Origin: Bacteroidales bacterium
GTDB taxonomy: Bacteria > Bacteroidota > Bacteroidia > Bacteroidales > Muribaculaceae
Assembly: GCA_014800385.1 (NCBI GenBank)
Contig: JAAVGE010000005.1
Coordinates: forward strand, 15,943 to 73,533
Direction of reading: 5' to 3'
DNA: 57,591 nt
Shown: positions 15,418 to 23,623 of the stretch, in pieces
Numbering within the stretch: the stretch's first letter is position 1
How the letters are laid out: every line of letters starts with the position of its first letter
Notes under the pieces: generated by a model
The model's database searches: none
Seen by the model: only the letters and a program-made list of their open reading frames with translations
Told to the model about the DNA's origin: nothing
Made by a program: the position numbers and the translations under genes

Positions 15418-17184
15418 ATGAAAAAACTGATCTTTTCTTCGCTTTTGCTTTCATGCGTGGGTATGATGCACGCTGACAGTTCGGCTATCCGAGTGAATCA
15501 GGTAGGGTATCGCCCGTCTGACATCAAGGCAGCCGTGCTGATGCTTGAATCACCCGCTGATGCGCAGGTAACGGTGGTGAATGTCGCTACCGGTGCCAAG
15601 GTCTCACCTGACTCTGTGGTGGCTGTCACACCATGGGATCCTATGGCTGAATGTTCCCGAATCTATTTTTCTTCGCTCACTGAGCCGGGGAAATACCGTA
15701 TCGTGACCGACAACGGTGTGGAATCACCTGTGTTCACTATTGCCGACGATGTGTTTGCCGGACTGCAGGAGATGCCTCTCCACTACATGCGTCAGCAACG
15801 CTGCGGCTATAACCCTTGTCTGGACAGTTACTGCCATCAGCACGATGGTCTGCTGGTTCTCAGCGGCAAGGACGACGGCAAGCATGTGGATGTTACCGGC
15901 GGATGGCATGATGCCAGCGACTATCTGCAATATCTGACCACCTCGGCCAACGCTGTATTCCAGATGCTTTTCGCCTATCAGGAGAACCCCTCGGTGTGGA
16001 GCGACGAGTATGATGCTGCCGGAAAGAAGGGCTCCAACGGTGTGCCGGACATCCTTGATGAGGCGCGTTGGGGACTGGAATGGATGATCAAGATGAACCC
16101 CGCCGACACCCTTTTCCTCAATCAGATTGCCGATGACCGCGACCACCGCTTCTATGGACTGCCCGCCGATGATAACGCCGACTACGGCTGGGGACCCGGC
16201 AAGGAACGCCCCGTTTACCCCTGCTCAGGCAAACCTTACGGTCTGAAGGGCAACATCAACGACAGCAAAGGTCTGGCTTCATCAGTTGGCAAATTTGCAT
16301 CATCCTTCACCTTAGGCTCACAGATTTTCAAGGATATTGACCCTGCGTTCGCCGCAGATATGGATCGACGTGCAGCCAACGCCTACGAGGTGGCTAAAGC
16401 CAATCCCGGTGCCTGTCAGACTGCCCCCTGCGTATCACCGTATTACTATGAAGAGGATAACTGGGTGGATGATATGGAGTTAGCGGCAATGATGCGCTAT
16501 GCGTCAACATCGGATCATCGCTTCCACCGAGATGCCGTTGACTTCGGACGTATGGAACCGGTCACCCCCTGGATGGGTGCGGATTCGGCTCACCACTACC
16601 AGTGGTATCCTTTTATCAATCTCGGTCATGTCATGCTTGCGCGTGACGGACAGACACCCAAAGTCCGCAAGGAGTTTATCCGTAACCTCCGCTCCGGTCT
16701 GGAACGTGTCCAGGAGCGTGCCGACAACGCTTTCCTCTGCGGTCTGCCGTTCATCTGGTGCTCCAACAACCTCGATGTAGCACTGGTTACTCAGGCCATG
16801 CTCTACCGTCAGATAACAGGCGACAACCGCTTCCTGGAACTGGAGACAGCGGCACGCGACTGGCTCATGGGATGCAATCCGTGGGGCAAGACCATGATTG
16901 TCGGACTTACCCCTGACTGCGACTCCCCCGTCGACCCCCACTCTGCCCTATCCCACGTCCACGACATACCCACCACAGGAGGGCTTGTAGATGGCCCTGT
17001 ATCGGCTTATATCTTCAATTCCTTACGTGGGGTACATCTGGAGCGTGAAGACCCATATGCGGCTTATCAGAACGCCACAGTGGTATATCACGATGACAAT
17101 GCAGACTACTCATCAAACGAACCCACCATGGACGGCACAGCCTCGATGACATTCTTCCTTGGGTCGCTTGCGGCAGGTAAATAA
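15418..17184 (+). CDS. Glycoside hydrolase family 9 (endo-beta-glucanase type) with N-terminal Ig-like domain
   Basis: Secreted or surface beta-glucan/cellulose-oligomer hydrolase, 588 aa, inverting mechanism. An export signal covers residues 1-19. The LLLSC sequence at 9-13 could be a lipobox, but the following residues (VGMMHAD) also suit plain cleavage, so lipidation is uncertain. A CelD-type Ig-like domain follows (about 22-108, IRVNQVGYRPSDIKAAV). The (alpha/alpha)6 catalytic domain has the base/nucleophile-water aspartates in GGWHDASDY (D165, D168), the active-site region GLVDGPVSAY, and the acid Glu in SSNEPTMDG (E568). It is alone, with no SusC/D pair nearby, and is followed by a strong terminator. 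Confidence 0.93.
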   Translation: MKKLIFSSLLLSCVGMMHADSSAIRVNQVGYRPSDIKAAVLMLESPADAQVTVVNVATGAKVSPDSVVAVTPWDPMAECSRIYFSSLTEPGKYRIVTDNGVESPVFTIADDVFAGLQEMPLHYMRQQRCGYNPCLDSYCHQHDGLLVLSGKDDGKHVDVTGGWHDASDYLQYLTTSANAVFQMLFAYQENPSVWSDEYDAAGKKGSNGVPDILDEARWGLEWMIKMNPADTLFLNQIADDRDHRFYGLPADDNADYGWGPGKERPVYPCSGKPYGLKGNINDSKGLASSVGKFASSFTLGSQIFKDIDPAFAADMDRRAANAYEVAKANPGACQTAPCVSPYYYEEDNWVDDMELAAMMRYASTSDHRFHRDAVDFGRMEPVTPWMGADSAHHYQWYPFINLGHVMLARDGQTPKVRKEFIRNLRSGLERVQERADNAFLCGLPFIWCSNNLDVALVTQAMLYRQITGDNRFLELETAARDWLMGCNPWGKTMIVGLTPDCDSPVDPHSALSHVHDIPTTGGLVDGPVSAYIFNSLRGVHLEREDPYAAYQNATVVYHDDNADYSSNEPTMDGTASMTFFLGSLAAGK

Positions 17185-17208
17185 ATTACTTTTCCCCATA
17201 ATACTCAC

Positions 17209-17237
17209 AACGCCTCCTTTACGGGAGGCGTTTTTTT
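17209..17237 (+). terminator. Intrinsic terminator of the GH9 gene
   Basis: Perfect 9-bp stem AACGCCTCC (17209-17217) / GGAGGCGTT (17224-17232), loop TTTACG, T-run 17231-17237. Confidence 0.9.
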
Positions 17238-18011
17238 CTGTGTTTGCGTCACGCATGTGCTATATTCAGGTGTATCCTGTAACTCAAAGTGGATGTTCTC
17301 CGGAAGCCCATGGGGTGGTCTTAGCATATACATACCGAATCTCCTGTTATACTGTCTAAAAGTATGCACTGGAAGCAAGCCATACGAAGGGGGGGGCGTT
17401 GTGGTTGAGGGCTTGAAATAGGTTGATTATCAGGGTGGTGGTTCGTGGATTTGATTGAGATTCTTAAACACACGGATTCTTTAACTCGCTTCGCTTTGTT
17501 CCCACGAATTTTTACAGATTTTCACGGATCTTTTTCTTAATCATACACACGGGTAACTTGCTGCGCTCGTATGCACGGATGGGAAAGATTTGCACGGATT
17601 TTACCGTGAAAAATTCCGTGATAATCCATTTCAATTCGTGGTTGCGAGCGTAGCATCGCTATGAATCTGTGTGTATGCGGAATAAAAAATCTATGAAAAT
17701 CCGTCCCAATCCGTGACTGTAAGCGAAGCGACGCTAAAAATCCGTGTGTTTATATTCCTTCAAAATTATGTTATCTATTTTCCACGGGGTGATTCACTCG
17801 GCGTACCTTTCGGCACGCCCTTCCAACACGTCCTCCTTACCCCGCACGCTTCCGCTTCGCTGCAGCGTACGGGGTACGCAAAATCGGCGTCCTTGTCGGA
17901 CGCCCAGGGGGTGGTAAAGGACCTCCTGTTCTCATGTCTAAATGAGGTATGGTGATTGTGTACAGGAGGGTTGCACGGAGATGTGAGTGAGGTGGTCCAA
18001 GTATCCGAACG
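17238..18011. other. Large non-coding, repeat-filled gap
   Basis: No credible gene in about 770 bp. 17238-17450 shows nothing clear apart from a G-run near 17390. 17475-17823 is the dispersed repeat annotated separately. 17835-17910 contains stacked hairpins: TACCCCGCACGCT against AGCGTACGGGGTA, and the perfect GGCGTCC-TTGTC-GGACGCC. Open frames across it consist of repeat sequence and are not convincing. Confidence 0.6.
17515..17823 (+). repeat. Dispersed non-coding repeat of about 310 bp, copy A
   Basis: Matches the reverse complement of 57301-57591 along its whole length with scattered substitutions and small indels. Long identical words include GGGTAACTTGCTGCGCTCG and GCGAGCGTAGCATCGCTATG. 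The copy is itself built of two inverted, related halves rich in CACACGGATTT, TCGCTTCGCTT and CACGAATT words, so it can fold into a long imperfect hairpin. It has no ORF, transposase or target duplication. Confidence 0.8.
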
Positions 18012-18043
18012 AAAAAAGCCCCGACCGGATGGTCAAGGCTTTT
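18012..18043 (-). terminator. Intrinsic terminator of the ompA-like gene
   Basis: Minus-strand stem AAAAGCC...GGCTTTT (18037-18043 with 18014-18020), with an inner GACC/GGTC pairing, then a T-run from the A6 at 18012-18017. It lies 22 bp after the stop. Confidence 0.8.
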
Positions 18044-18065
18044 CGGAATTATTATTTATTTATAA

Positions 18066-19241
18066 TTATTTTACAGTTGAGATAGCAACGCGGTTCCAAG
18101 AGGGAACAGAGAATACGCTACCTACACCTTCGCCTTCAGCGTTGATGCGGCTTGCATCGATACCGTATTTCTTAACGAGAACGTTTTTAACGGCATCAGC
18201 ACGGCGCTGAGACAGACGAGCGTTGATTGCTTTAGAACCTTCGGGAGAAGCGTAACCTTTGATGTCCACTTTAGCGTTAGCATCGTTTTTGAGTGACTGA
18301 GCAGTCATTTCGATGCTGGGCTTCTGGTTTTCCTGGATGTAAGAAGAACCGAGGCGGAAGAATACGTAGTGAACGTTGTTGAGGTCTTTAACAACTTCTT
18401 TTACGATGGGCTGTTTTTTGTTGCAAGCGTCGAGTTCAGCCTGGAGGTTGTTAACTTTCTGCTGGAGAGCAGCGTTGTTACCTGCGCAGTTTTCGAGGTC
18501 AGCCTTCAGACCGTTGATCTGAGCGTTGAGAGCGTCGATTTCGTTCTGATCGTAGAGACGAGCGGTAACGAATGAGTGAGTACCGTTGCTGTTTTTGAAG
18601 TGGTAAGTTACACCTGCCATGAGTTCAACAACAGCAGCGTTTGCGTCATACTGGCAAGATACGCCGTGCATGTTTGAACCGGGGAAATCTTTAGTTGAAC
18701 CACCCATGTTCCAGAGGATAGCGGGTTTGATAGCGATAGTCCATGCTTTAGATTCGCCGAGGTTGAAGTTGAAGTTCAAACCTACTTTAGTTGCCCAAGA
18801 GTTGGCAGCGTCATCCTGGTAAGAGTTTTTACCGTGGTTGTAAGCGTGGAGCCAGCCGGCACCTGCTACTGCTTCGATTTCAAATGTACGGGGGGTACCT
18901 TTGTAACCTGCGAAAGCGTTCATAAGGTTGAGGGCACCGAAAGCACCTACATACTGATGGTCAAATACTGTGCAAGATTTGAAGTCCATCCAAGAAGATG
19001 TGTTAACTGACCATTCGCCTTCAACACCGAGACCGAATGAGGGAGTGATCTGTTTGCGGAGTTCAACACCTGCGATACCGCGTGCGTTACCGAAGAATGC
19101 GTGGTGTTTCATGGGAGTTACCATACCGCCTTTAACACCGAATGACCAGTTGTCAGTAAACTTGCTACCTTCAACAGTTACCTGAGCGTTGGCTGACACT
19201 ACTCCGAGTGCCAATGCTGCCATAAGGATAAGTTTTTTCAT
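18066..19241 (-). CDS. OmpA-family outer membrane protein
   Basis: Abundant outer-membrane porin-like protein that anchors the membrane to peptidoglycan; 391 aa. Signal peptide residues 1-19 (KKLILMAALALGVVSANA), then a beta-barrel of about 200 residues with alternating aromatic strands (WSFGVKGGM, GVEGEWSVNTSSW, GAGWLHAY). A short coiled-coil linker (ALNAQINGLKADLENCAGNN...LQQKVNNLQAELDAC) leads to a C-terminal OmpA/MotB domain (about 280-391) with VDIKGYASPEGSKAINARLSQRRADAVKNVL, the diaminopimelate-binding region. Codon use is strongly biased and uniform, as in highly expressed genes. It has its own full promoter (19274-19305) and terminator. Confidence 0.95.
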   Translation of the reverse strand: MKKLILMAALALGVVSANAQVTVEGSKFTDNWSFGVKGGMVTPMKHHAFFGNARGIAGVELRKQITPSFGLGVEGEWSVNTSSWMDFKSCTVFDHQYVGAFGALNLMNAFAGYKGTPRTFEIEAVAGAGWLHAYNHGKNSYQDDAANSWATKVGLNFNFNLGESKAWTIAIKPAILWNMGGSTKDFPGSNMHGVSCQYDANAAVVELMAGVTYHFKNSNGTHSFVTARLYDQNEIDALNAQINGLKADLENCAGNNAALQQKVNNLQAELDACNKKQPIVKEVVKDLNNVHYVFFRLGSSYIQENQKPSIEMTAQSLKNDANAKVDIKGYASPEGSKAINARLSQRRADAVKNVLVKKYGIDASRINAEGEGVGSVFSVPSWNRVAISTVK

Positions 19242-19273
19242 ATTGATTCGATTTACTTTTAATAATTCTCGGA

Positions 19274-19305
19274 CAAAGTTATTAACATTTATTGAATTTT
19301 ACAAA
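19274..19305 (-). promoter_or_regulatory. Promoter of the OmpA-family gene
   Basis: Minus-strand TTTG (complement of 19302-19305), 20-nt spacer, TAACTTTG (complement of 19274-19281). It lies about 30 nt before the start codon. Confidence 0.75.
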
Positions 19306-19347
19306 ATTTTTAGGTAAAACAATTCGTTTTTTTTGAAAAAAGGTGAA

Positions 19348-21042
19348 TCAGGGGGCTTTTTCTACTGCTTCTACCAGTAAAATCGGCTGCCTAAGATCGC
19401 AACTGCGGTGGTTAAACCTCTGTAAAACGCGCATTTGATACTTTCCTTCGTAGGCGGGCTGACAGTACTCCTGATAGTCCTTTTCTCCTATGATAAACTC
19501 CCGGGGGAGTGTCTCATTTGCTTTTTCACAATTAATAACACTGTTATGTAAATAAAAGTTCACGGTGTAGAAGCGCAAAAGTGGATCATTTACCCAGCCA
19601 TAAAGTTGTCGTTCTTCGCCAAACCCCTGTAAATAAAGTTGTTGCGCTACAATTAAATCGCTTTTTTTATTTAAAACTGCGGGTTGAAAAAATGCTTCAA
19701 AGGCTAAAAAAATTGAAAAAACGGTCAACAGACTGAAATTGAACAGTGCCATGGGACGGCTGTGGCGGAGGTTGCGCAGGGTCAGGAATGACATCACTGC
19801 CATCAGCAGGATGGTAACAACGGCAACGACCCCTAACGGCTCGGTCACGATGCCGTCGATTATCTGCTGTGTCGACAGTTTTTCCACCTGGGGACGGATG
19901 ATTCTTACGGCTGCAAAGCCTCCGACGGCGAGGAACGGGATTATGCCGATGATTCCTGCGAATATACGCAACACCACCGGCAACCGTTCGGCCACTACAG
20001 GCACCAGGCGTGCCATTCCGTAGGCCAGGGCGGGATACAGCGGCAGAAGATATACGCTGCGCTTGCTTGCCGGGATGCAATAAAACACGAATATTATAAT
20101 GAACAGCAGTATGGCGAACCGATTCCAGGGCGAGGCACCTTTAAGGGCATTCCACCACCGTCGCGGTGCATTGCGCAAATCGTGCACTCTCAGCAGGGGG
20201 AGTGCCATCAGTGGGATGAGGGTGTAGGGGAGCATCCCGGTCAGGATGGTGCCGATGTTGTAGTACCACGGATTTTCGTGTGAAGAATAACTCATCGACC
20301 CGGTCATACGTCCGAAATTCTCCTCCATCATCAGGAAGTAGAATTCATCGCCACCTTGCTTCCATGCGGCATAATACCATGCTGCCGGAAGGATCAGGGC
20401 ACAGAGCGCACAGAGCGAGGTCTGCCAGGTGGCACGCCACCAATGTTCGCCGCTGATAAGCATGTAGACCCATGCCACACCGCAGGGCAACACCACCCCT
20501 ACCGGTCCTTTGGTCAACGTGGCTCCACTCATCATGAGGATAAATCCAACCGTGATGATTCTCCGTTTCGGACCGTTGTAACTGCGGAAAAACAGCAGCA
20601 TCGCCATCACCATGAACATGGTGTTGAGCATGTCGACCCTGCAGGATGTAGCGGCACGTTGCATCTCGAAGCAGGTCATCATTATCAAGGCTGTGGTAAA
20701 TGCCACTTCAGCGCTGATTCGGCGACGTATGGTGCAGAACACACCCATGGTCATCACAATCATTGCCACGGCCGAGGGGATGCGCGAGGTGTATTCCGTC
20801 ACCTCTCCCCCGAAGAGCCATGACACGGCGGCTATGCACCATGCCAGCATCGGCGGCTTATAGGGTATATCCACACCATTGCTGACCGGCAGTATCCAGT
20901 CGTGTTGCTGAAGTATGGACATCGCCACCACTGCCTCGCGGGGTTCACCCTTGGTATTGAAAAGTGTCATCCCTAAAAACGGAATGAAAAGAATCAGTAG
21001 CAGCAGTAGCAGGTTTTTTGCTGTAGGACGTAGTTGAAACAA
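19348..21042 (-). CDS. ArnT/PMT-like membrane glycosyltransferase
   Basis: Polytopic inner-membrane transferase of the PMT/ArnT (GT39/GT83) type, which uses a polyprenyl-phosphate sugar donor; 564 aa with about 12 membrane spans followed by a periplasmic C-terminal domain. After the first span lies the acidic motif TKGEPREAVVAM, characteristic of this superfamily. The first loop also has PYKPPMLAWCIAAVSWLFGG and EYTSRIPSAVAMI. No ATG fits the N-terminus; the frame opens at TTG (21040-21042) directly before the hydrophobic helix. It follows the SDR gene by 35 bp. Candidate acceptors are lipid A or secreted proteins; the sequence does not decide. Confidence 0.87.
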   Translation of the reverse strand: MFQLRPTAKNLLLLLLILFIPFLGMTLFNTKGEPREAVVAMSILQQHDWILPVSNGVDIPYKPPMLAWCIAAVSWLFGGEVTEYTSRIPSAVAMIVMTMGVFCTIRRRISAEVAFTTALIMMTCFEMQRAATSCRVDMLNTMFMVMAMLLFFRSYNGPKRRIITVGFILMMSGATLTKGPVGVVLPCGVAWVYMLISGEHWWRATWQTSLCALCALILPAAWYYAAWKQGGDEFYFLMMEENFGRMTGSMSYSSHENPWYYNIGTILTGMLPYTLIPLMALPLLRVHDLRNAPRRWWNALKGASPWNRFAILLFIIIFVFYCIPASKRSVYLLPLYPALAYGMARLVPVVAERLPVVLRIFAGIIGIIPFLAVGGFAAVRIIRPQVEKLSTQQIIDGIVTEPLGVVAVVTILLMAVMSFLTLRNLRHSRPMALFNFSLLTVFSIFLAFEAFFQPAVLNKKSDLIVAQQLYLQGFGEERQLYGWVNDPLLRFYTVNFYLHNSVINCEKANETLPREFIIGEKDYQEYCQPAYEGKYQMRVLQRFNHRSCDLRQPILLVEAVEKAP

Positions 21043-21077
21043 TGTAACAGTTATTTTTTGTGGTTAGACAGATAGTT

Positions 21078-21923
21078 TCAGCAGTAAATCATCTTTCGGG
21101 TCATCCCTCCGTCAATCACCATGTCGGTGCCGTTGATGAAGTCATTGTCAGGGAGAGACAGGAAGATGCAGGCGCGGGCAATATCTTCGGGTTGCCCTAC
21201 CCTGCGCGAAGGATGCTGAAGCCGATCCTGCTCGGAGTGAACAGCGGCGGAATCGGTTTCAATCCATCCGGGAGAGATGGAGTTGACGGTGATGCCATAT
21301 TTCGACAGTGACATCATCAGCGCATGAGTCAGCGAAGCGAGTGCTCCTTTTGATGCTGAATAGGCTTCGGTGCCTGTCTCGCTCATCAGATGACGTGAGG
21401 AGGATATGAGTATCATGCGGCCTCCCCAGGGATTCTGACACGTCAGGCGATGCAGGGCAAGTGTGCGGGCTATGATGACGGCAGGACGCAGATTAATCTG
21501 CTGCAGATGGTCAAAAGCCTCCCAGTCAAGTTGCTCAAGGGGGCGGAAATCCGCTACTCCTGCGTTGCTGACCACAATATCAATATCTCCGCGCGACTGT
21601 AACACAAGGTCAAGCGCACGCTGCAGTTGTTGCGGGTCGGAGATGTCGGCAGGGATGAATCGGGCACCCGTACGCTGGGCGGTACGTTGTCCCTCGCTAC
21701 GGTCAACGTCAATGAAATCGACCATGCAGTCAGCCTTGCGGAAAGCCTCGACAACGGCGCGTCCTATACCTTTTGCGCCACCTGTGACGAGTACCCTGCG
21801 CGGGGGAAACTTCACGGAAATCTCACCCTCGCGTTTTCCGGCGACAGGTGAGATTTTCTTTTTGGAGCGGTCACCGCCGGAGCGGTGCTCCTCCATTTTC
21901 CTTTCAAGATAGTTGTCGGCCAT
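21078..21923 (-). CDS. SDR-family oxidoreductase with a charged N-terminal extension
   Basis: NAD(P)-dependent short-chain dehydrogenase/reductase, 281 aa. An unusual 40-residue charged N-terminus (MADNYLERKMEEHRSGGDRS) precedes the Rossmann fold. The cofactor loop is TGGAKGIG (47-54), then SNAG at 119-122, the Ser around 175, Y188 and K192 of the YxxxK motif (YSASK), and the PGWIETDS segment. The family C-terminus INGTDMVIDGGMTRK is present. Substrate unknown. Its ATG lies directly beside the left arm of a palindromic element, which fills the whole gap to the upstream outer-membrane gene, so the two may be co-transcribed through a hairpin. Confidence 0.9.
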   Translation of the reverse strand: MADNYLERKMEEHRSGGDRSKKKISPVAGKREGEISVKFPPRRVLVTGGAKGIGRAVVEAFRKADCMVDFIDVDRSEGQRTAQRTGARFIPADISDPQQLQRALDLVLQSRGDIDIVVSNAGVADFRPLEQLDWEAFDHLQQINLRPAVIIARTLALHRLTCQNPWGGRMILISSSRHLMSETGTEAYSASKGALASLTHALMMSLSKYGITVNSISPGWIETDSAAVHSEQDRLQHPSRRVGQPEDIARACIFLSLPDNDFINGTDMVIDGGMTRKMIYC

Positions 21924-21998
21924 AGAAACTATTTATATTTATGAAAAAAATTTTCTAATATACGGAAAATCATTCGCACATAAATTTAAATAGTTTCT
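21924..21998 (-). repeat. Palindromic intergenic element, ATTTATGTGCGAATGAT family, copy 2
   Basis: Left arm AGAAACTATTTATATTTATG (21924-21943) pairs with right arm CATAAATTTAAATAGTTTCT (21979-21998). On the minus strand the sequence continues with the family block ATTTATGTGCGAATGATTTT. Outer arms differ from those at 6025-6105 yet remain self-complementary. It spans exactly from the upstream gene's TGA (21998-22000) to the SDR start codon (21921-21923). Confidence 0.75.
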
Positions 21999-23623
21999 CA
22001 GAACTTATAACTAACACCGACCAGACCGCAGACGCCATTGGCAGGTAACCAGCCCATCAGATCCCATTTTTTGGCCAGAAGATTCTCGCCACGTGCAAAC
22101 ACTGTGAACGGCTCCGTGATGCGGTAGGCGGCACCGAAACGGAGGTTGCTGACATTGCCGAGGTCACGGAGTTCCGGACCACCGATAATATGCAGTTCAT
22201 CGCTCAGACGACGTCCGGTGCGCAGTTCCCACCCTGCTTCCAGAGTAAGTTTATCAATAGGATGCGCCTCAACCGAGATATCAGCCACGGTTTTGGCACG
22301 GTCACGCCACAGATAGTAAACTTTATTGCCTGACGAGGGAGCGAACTCCACACTCGCTTTGGCCGCCACAATATCGCGGTAGTTGTATGCCAGACGGGCT
22401 CCTGCATGCCATGCTTTAACATCCTCAACATCCATAATATCGTAGGCAGTCATAAGCCAGTCATCGGCCTTGGCATAGCCACCGAAAATCTCCAGTGAGC
22501 CTCCGCGGAATGGACCGACAATGAAACCTCCGCGCAGATCCATCGGTACGTAGGAGTTTCCGTAGACGAAAGTGGGGTTAATGAAATGAGATATGTCATA
22601 TACGCTTGCCATGGTGTTGACTTTCACACCACCGTCGGCCGCCACATAAAAGGCGAACATCGGGTCCGGGCGATATTCCAGTCTGACATCTGGGGCAACA
22701 CGGAAACTTTTGCCTGAGTTTATGCTGAAGTCCGCTTTGAGCCCGAGATGAACAAGCAGGTCTGCTTTTTTATATGTATAGGATGGATTGATGCTGATCA
22801 GTCCGGGATTTTCGGTATTGACATTGTCAACATCACGGCTGTAACTTGACAACAGTGCTGACACGTCAAGCGACAGTCCGAGGTATTCGGCACCTAAACG
22901 ACCTCCGTAGGTGGTCTGACTGAACGGCGAATTGCTATTTTCATCCATGGAATTGCCGAAATATCCGCCGAAGGCTCCCACATTATAGTTCACGGCTCCT
23001 GCCGAGCCCTTCCAGTCGGCATCCAGCAGGAATTGAGTAGCGGTGCGTGTGTAGCGGTCATCATCGTTAAACTTATTTTTCCCGTAACCGAAATTGAAGT
23101 TTGCGGAAAGCACCCCTGTACGGGTCAGAGAGCGGGCGAAATCAACTCCCAACTTAAAACTGTTGTCCGATACATTGGTCTTGTTGTCAGCGTTATCCGC
23201 ACGTGTCACAGCGTCACGGTCGTAGGAATAACCGTTGAACTGCAGCCATGCACCGAGCAGAGTCCTGGAGTCATCGATCAGGCGGTAGCCTGCCGATGCG
23301 CCTAAATTATAGGAGGGAAAATAGCCCACTGAGGCATAGCCGCGATAGGGCGACGGTGTCAGTGTGTCGGCGGTGGCAGCAGGATCAAGCAACTGCAGTT
23401 CGGGCGAAATACCGGCGTTGACACCGTTGCTGCTGAATGTGGGTATGGTCTGAGTGACCTTGGGAGTGATAAGGGAATGGGTGACAGGCAGACGGGTTGC
23501 TGCGCGCTGCTCCGGAACAATCTCCTTCTCGATTGTGATTTCCTTGTTGAGTCCCTGTGCGCCGGCCAGTGTGGCAACGCCCAAGGCTAAGATTGATGAT
23601 ATATATTTTTTCATTGAAGTCAT
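21998..23623 (-). CDS. TonB-receptor-like outer membrane beta-barrel protein
   Basis: 541 aa with a cleavable signal peptide (KKYISSILALGVATLAGAQG). The mature part starts with a short plug-like or periplasmic region (LNKEITIEKEIVPEQRAATRLP) and continues as many alternating amphipathic strands, ending in Phe (GLVGVSYKF), which is typical of outer-membrane barrels. It resembles the barrel half of TonB-dependent receptors, but I see neither a clear TonB box nor a full plug. Its start overlaps the stop of the large TPR gene by 4 nt (ATGA), implying a functional pair. An alternative start is the ATG of MKKYISS (23612-23614). Ligand unknown. Confidence 0.8.
   Translation of the reverse strand: MTSMKKYISSILALGVATLAGAQGLNKEITIEKEIVPEQRAATRLPVTHSLITPKVTQTIPTFSSNGVNAGISPELQLLDPAATADTLTPSPYRGYASVGYFPSYNLGASAGYRLIDDSRTLLGAWLQFNGYSYDRDAVTRADNADNKTNVSDNSFKLGVDFARSLTRTGVLSANFNFGYGKNKFNDDDRYTRTATQFLLDADWKGSAGAVNYNVGAFGGYFGNSMDENSNSPFSQTTYGGRLGAEYLGLSLDVSALLSSYSRDVDNVNTENPGLISINPSYTYKKADLLVHLGLKADFSINSGKSFRVAPDVRLEYRPDPMFAFYVAADGGVKVNTMASVYDISHFINPTFVYGNSYVPMDLRGGFIVGPFRGGSLEIFGGYAKADDWLMTAYDIMDVEDVKAWHAGARLAYNYRDIVAAKASVEFAPSSGNKVYYLWRDRAKTVADISVEAHPIDKLTLEAGWELRTGRRLSDELHIIGGPELRDLGNVSNLRFGAAYRITEPFTVFARGENLLAKKWDLMGWLPANGVCGLVGVSYKF

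Noticed and set aside
17713-17955. Open frame of about 80 codons in the GH9-ompA gap
   Set aside because: It runs through dispersed repeat and hairpin sequence, with no start context and low protein-like character.
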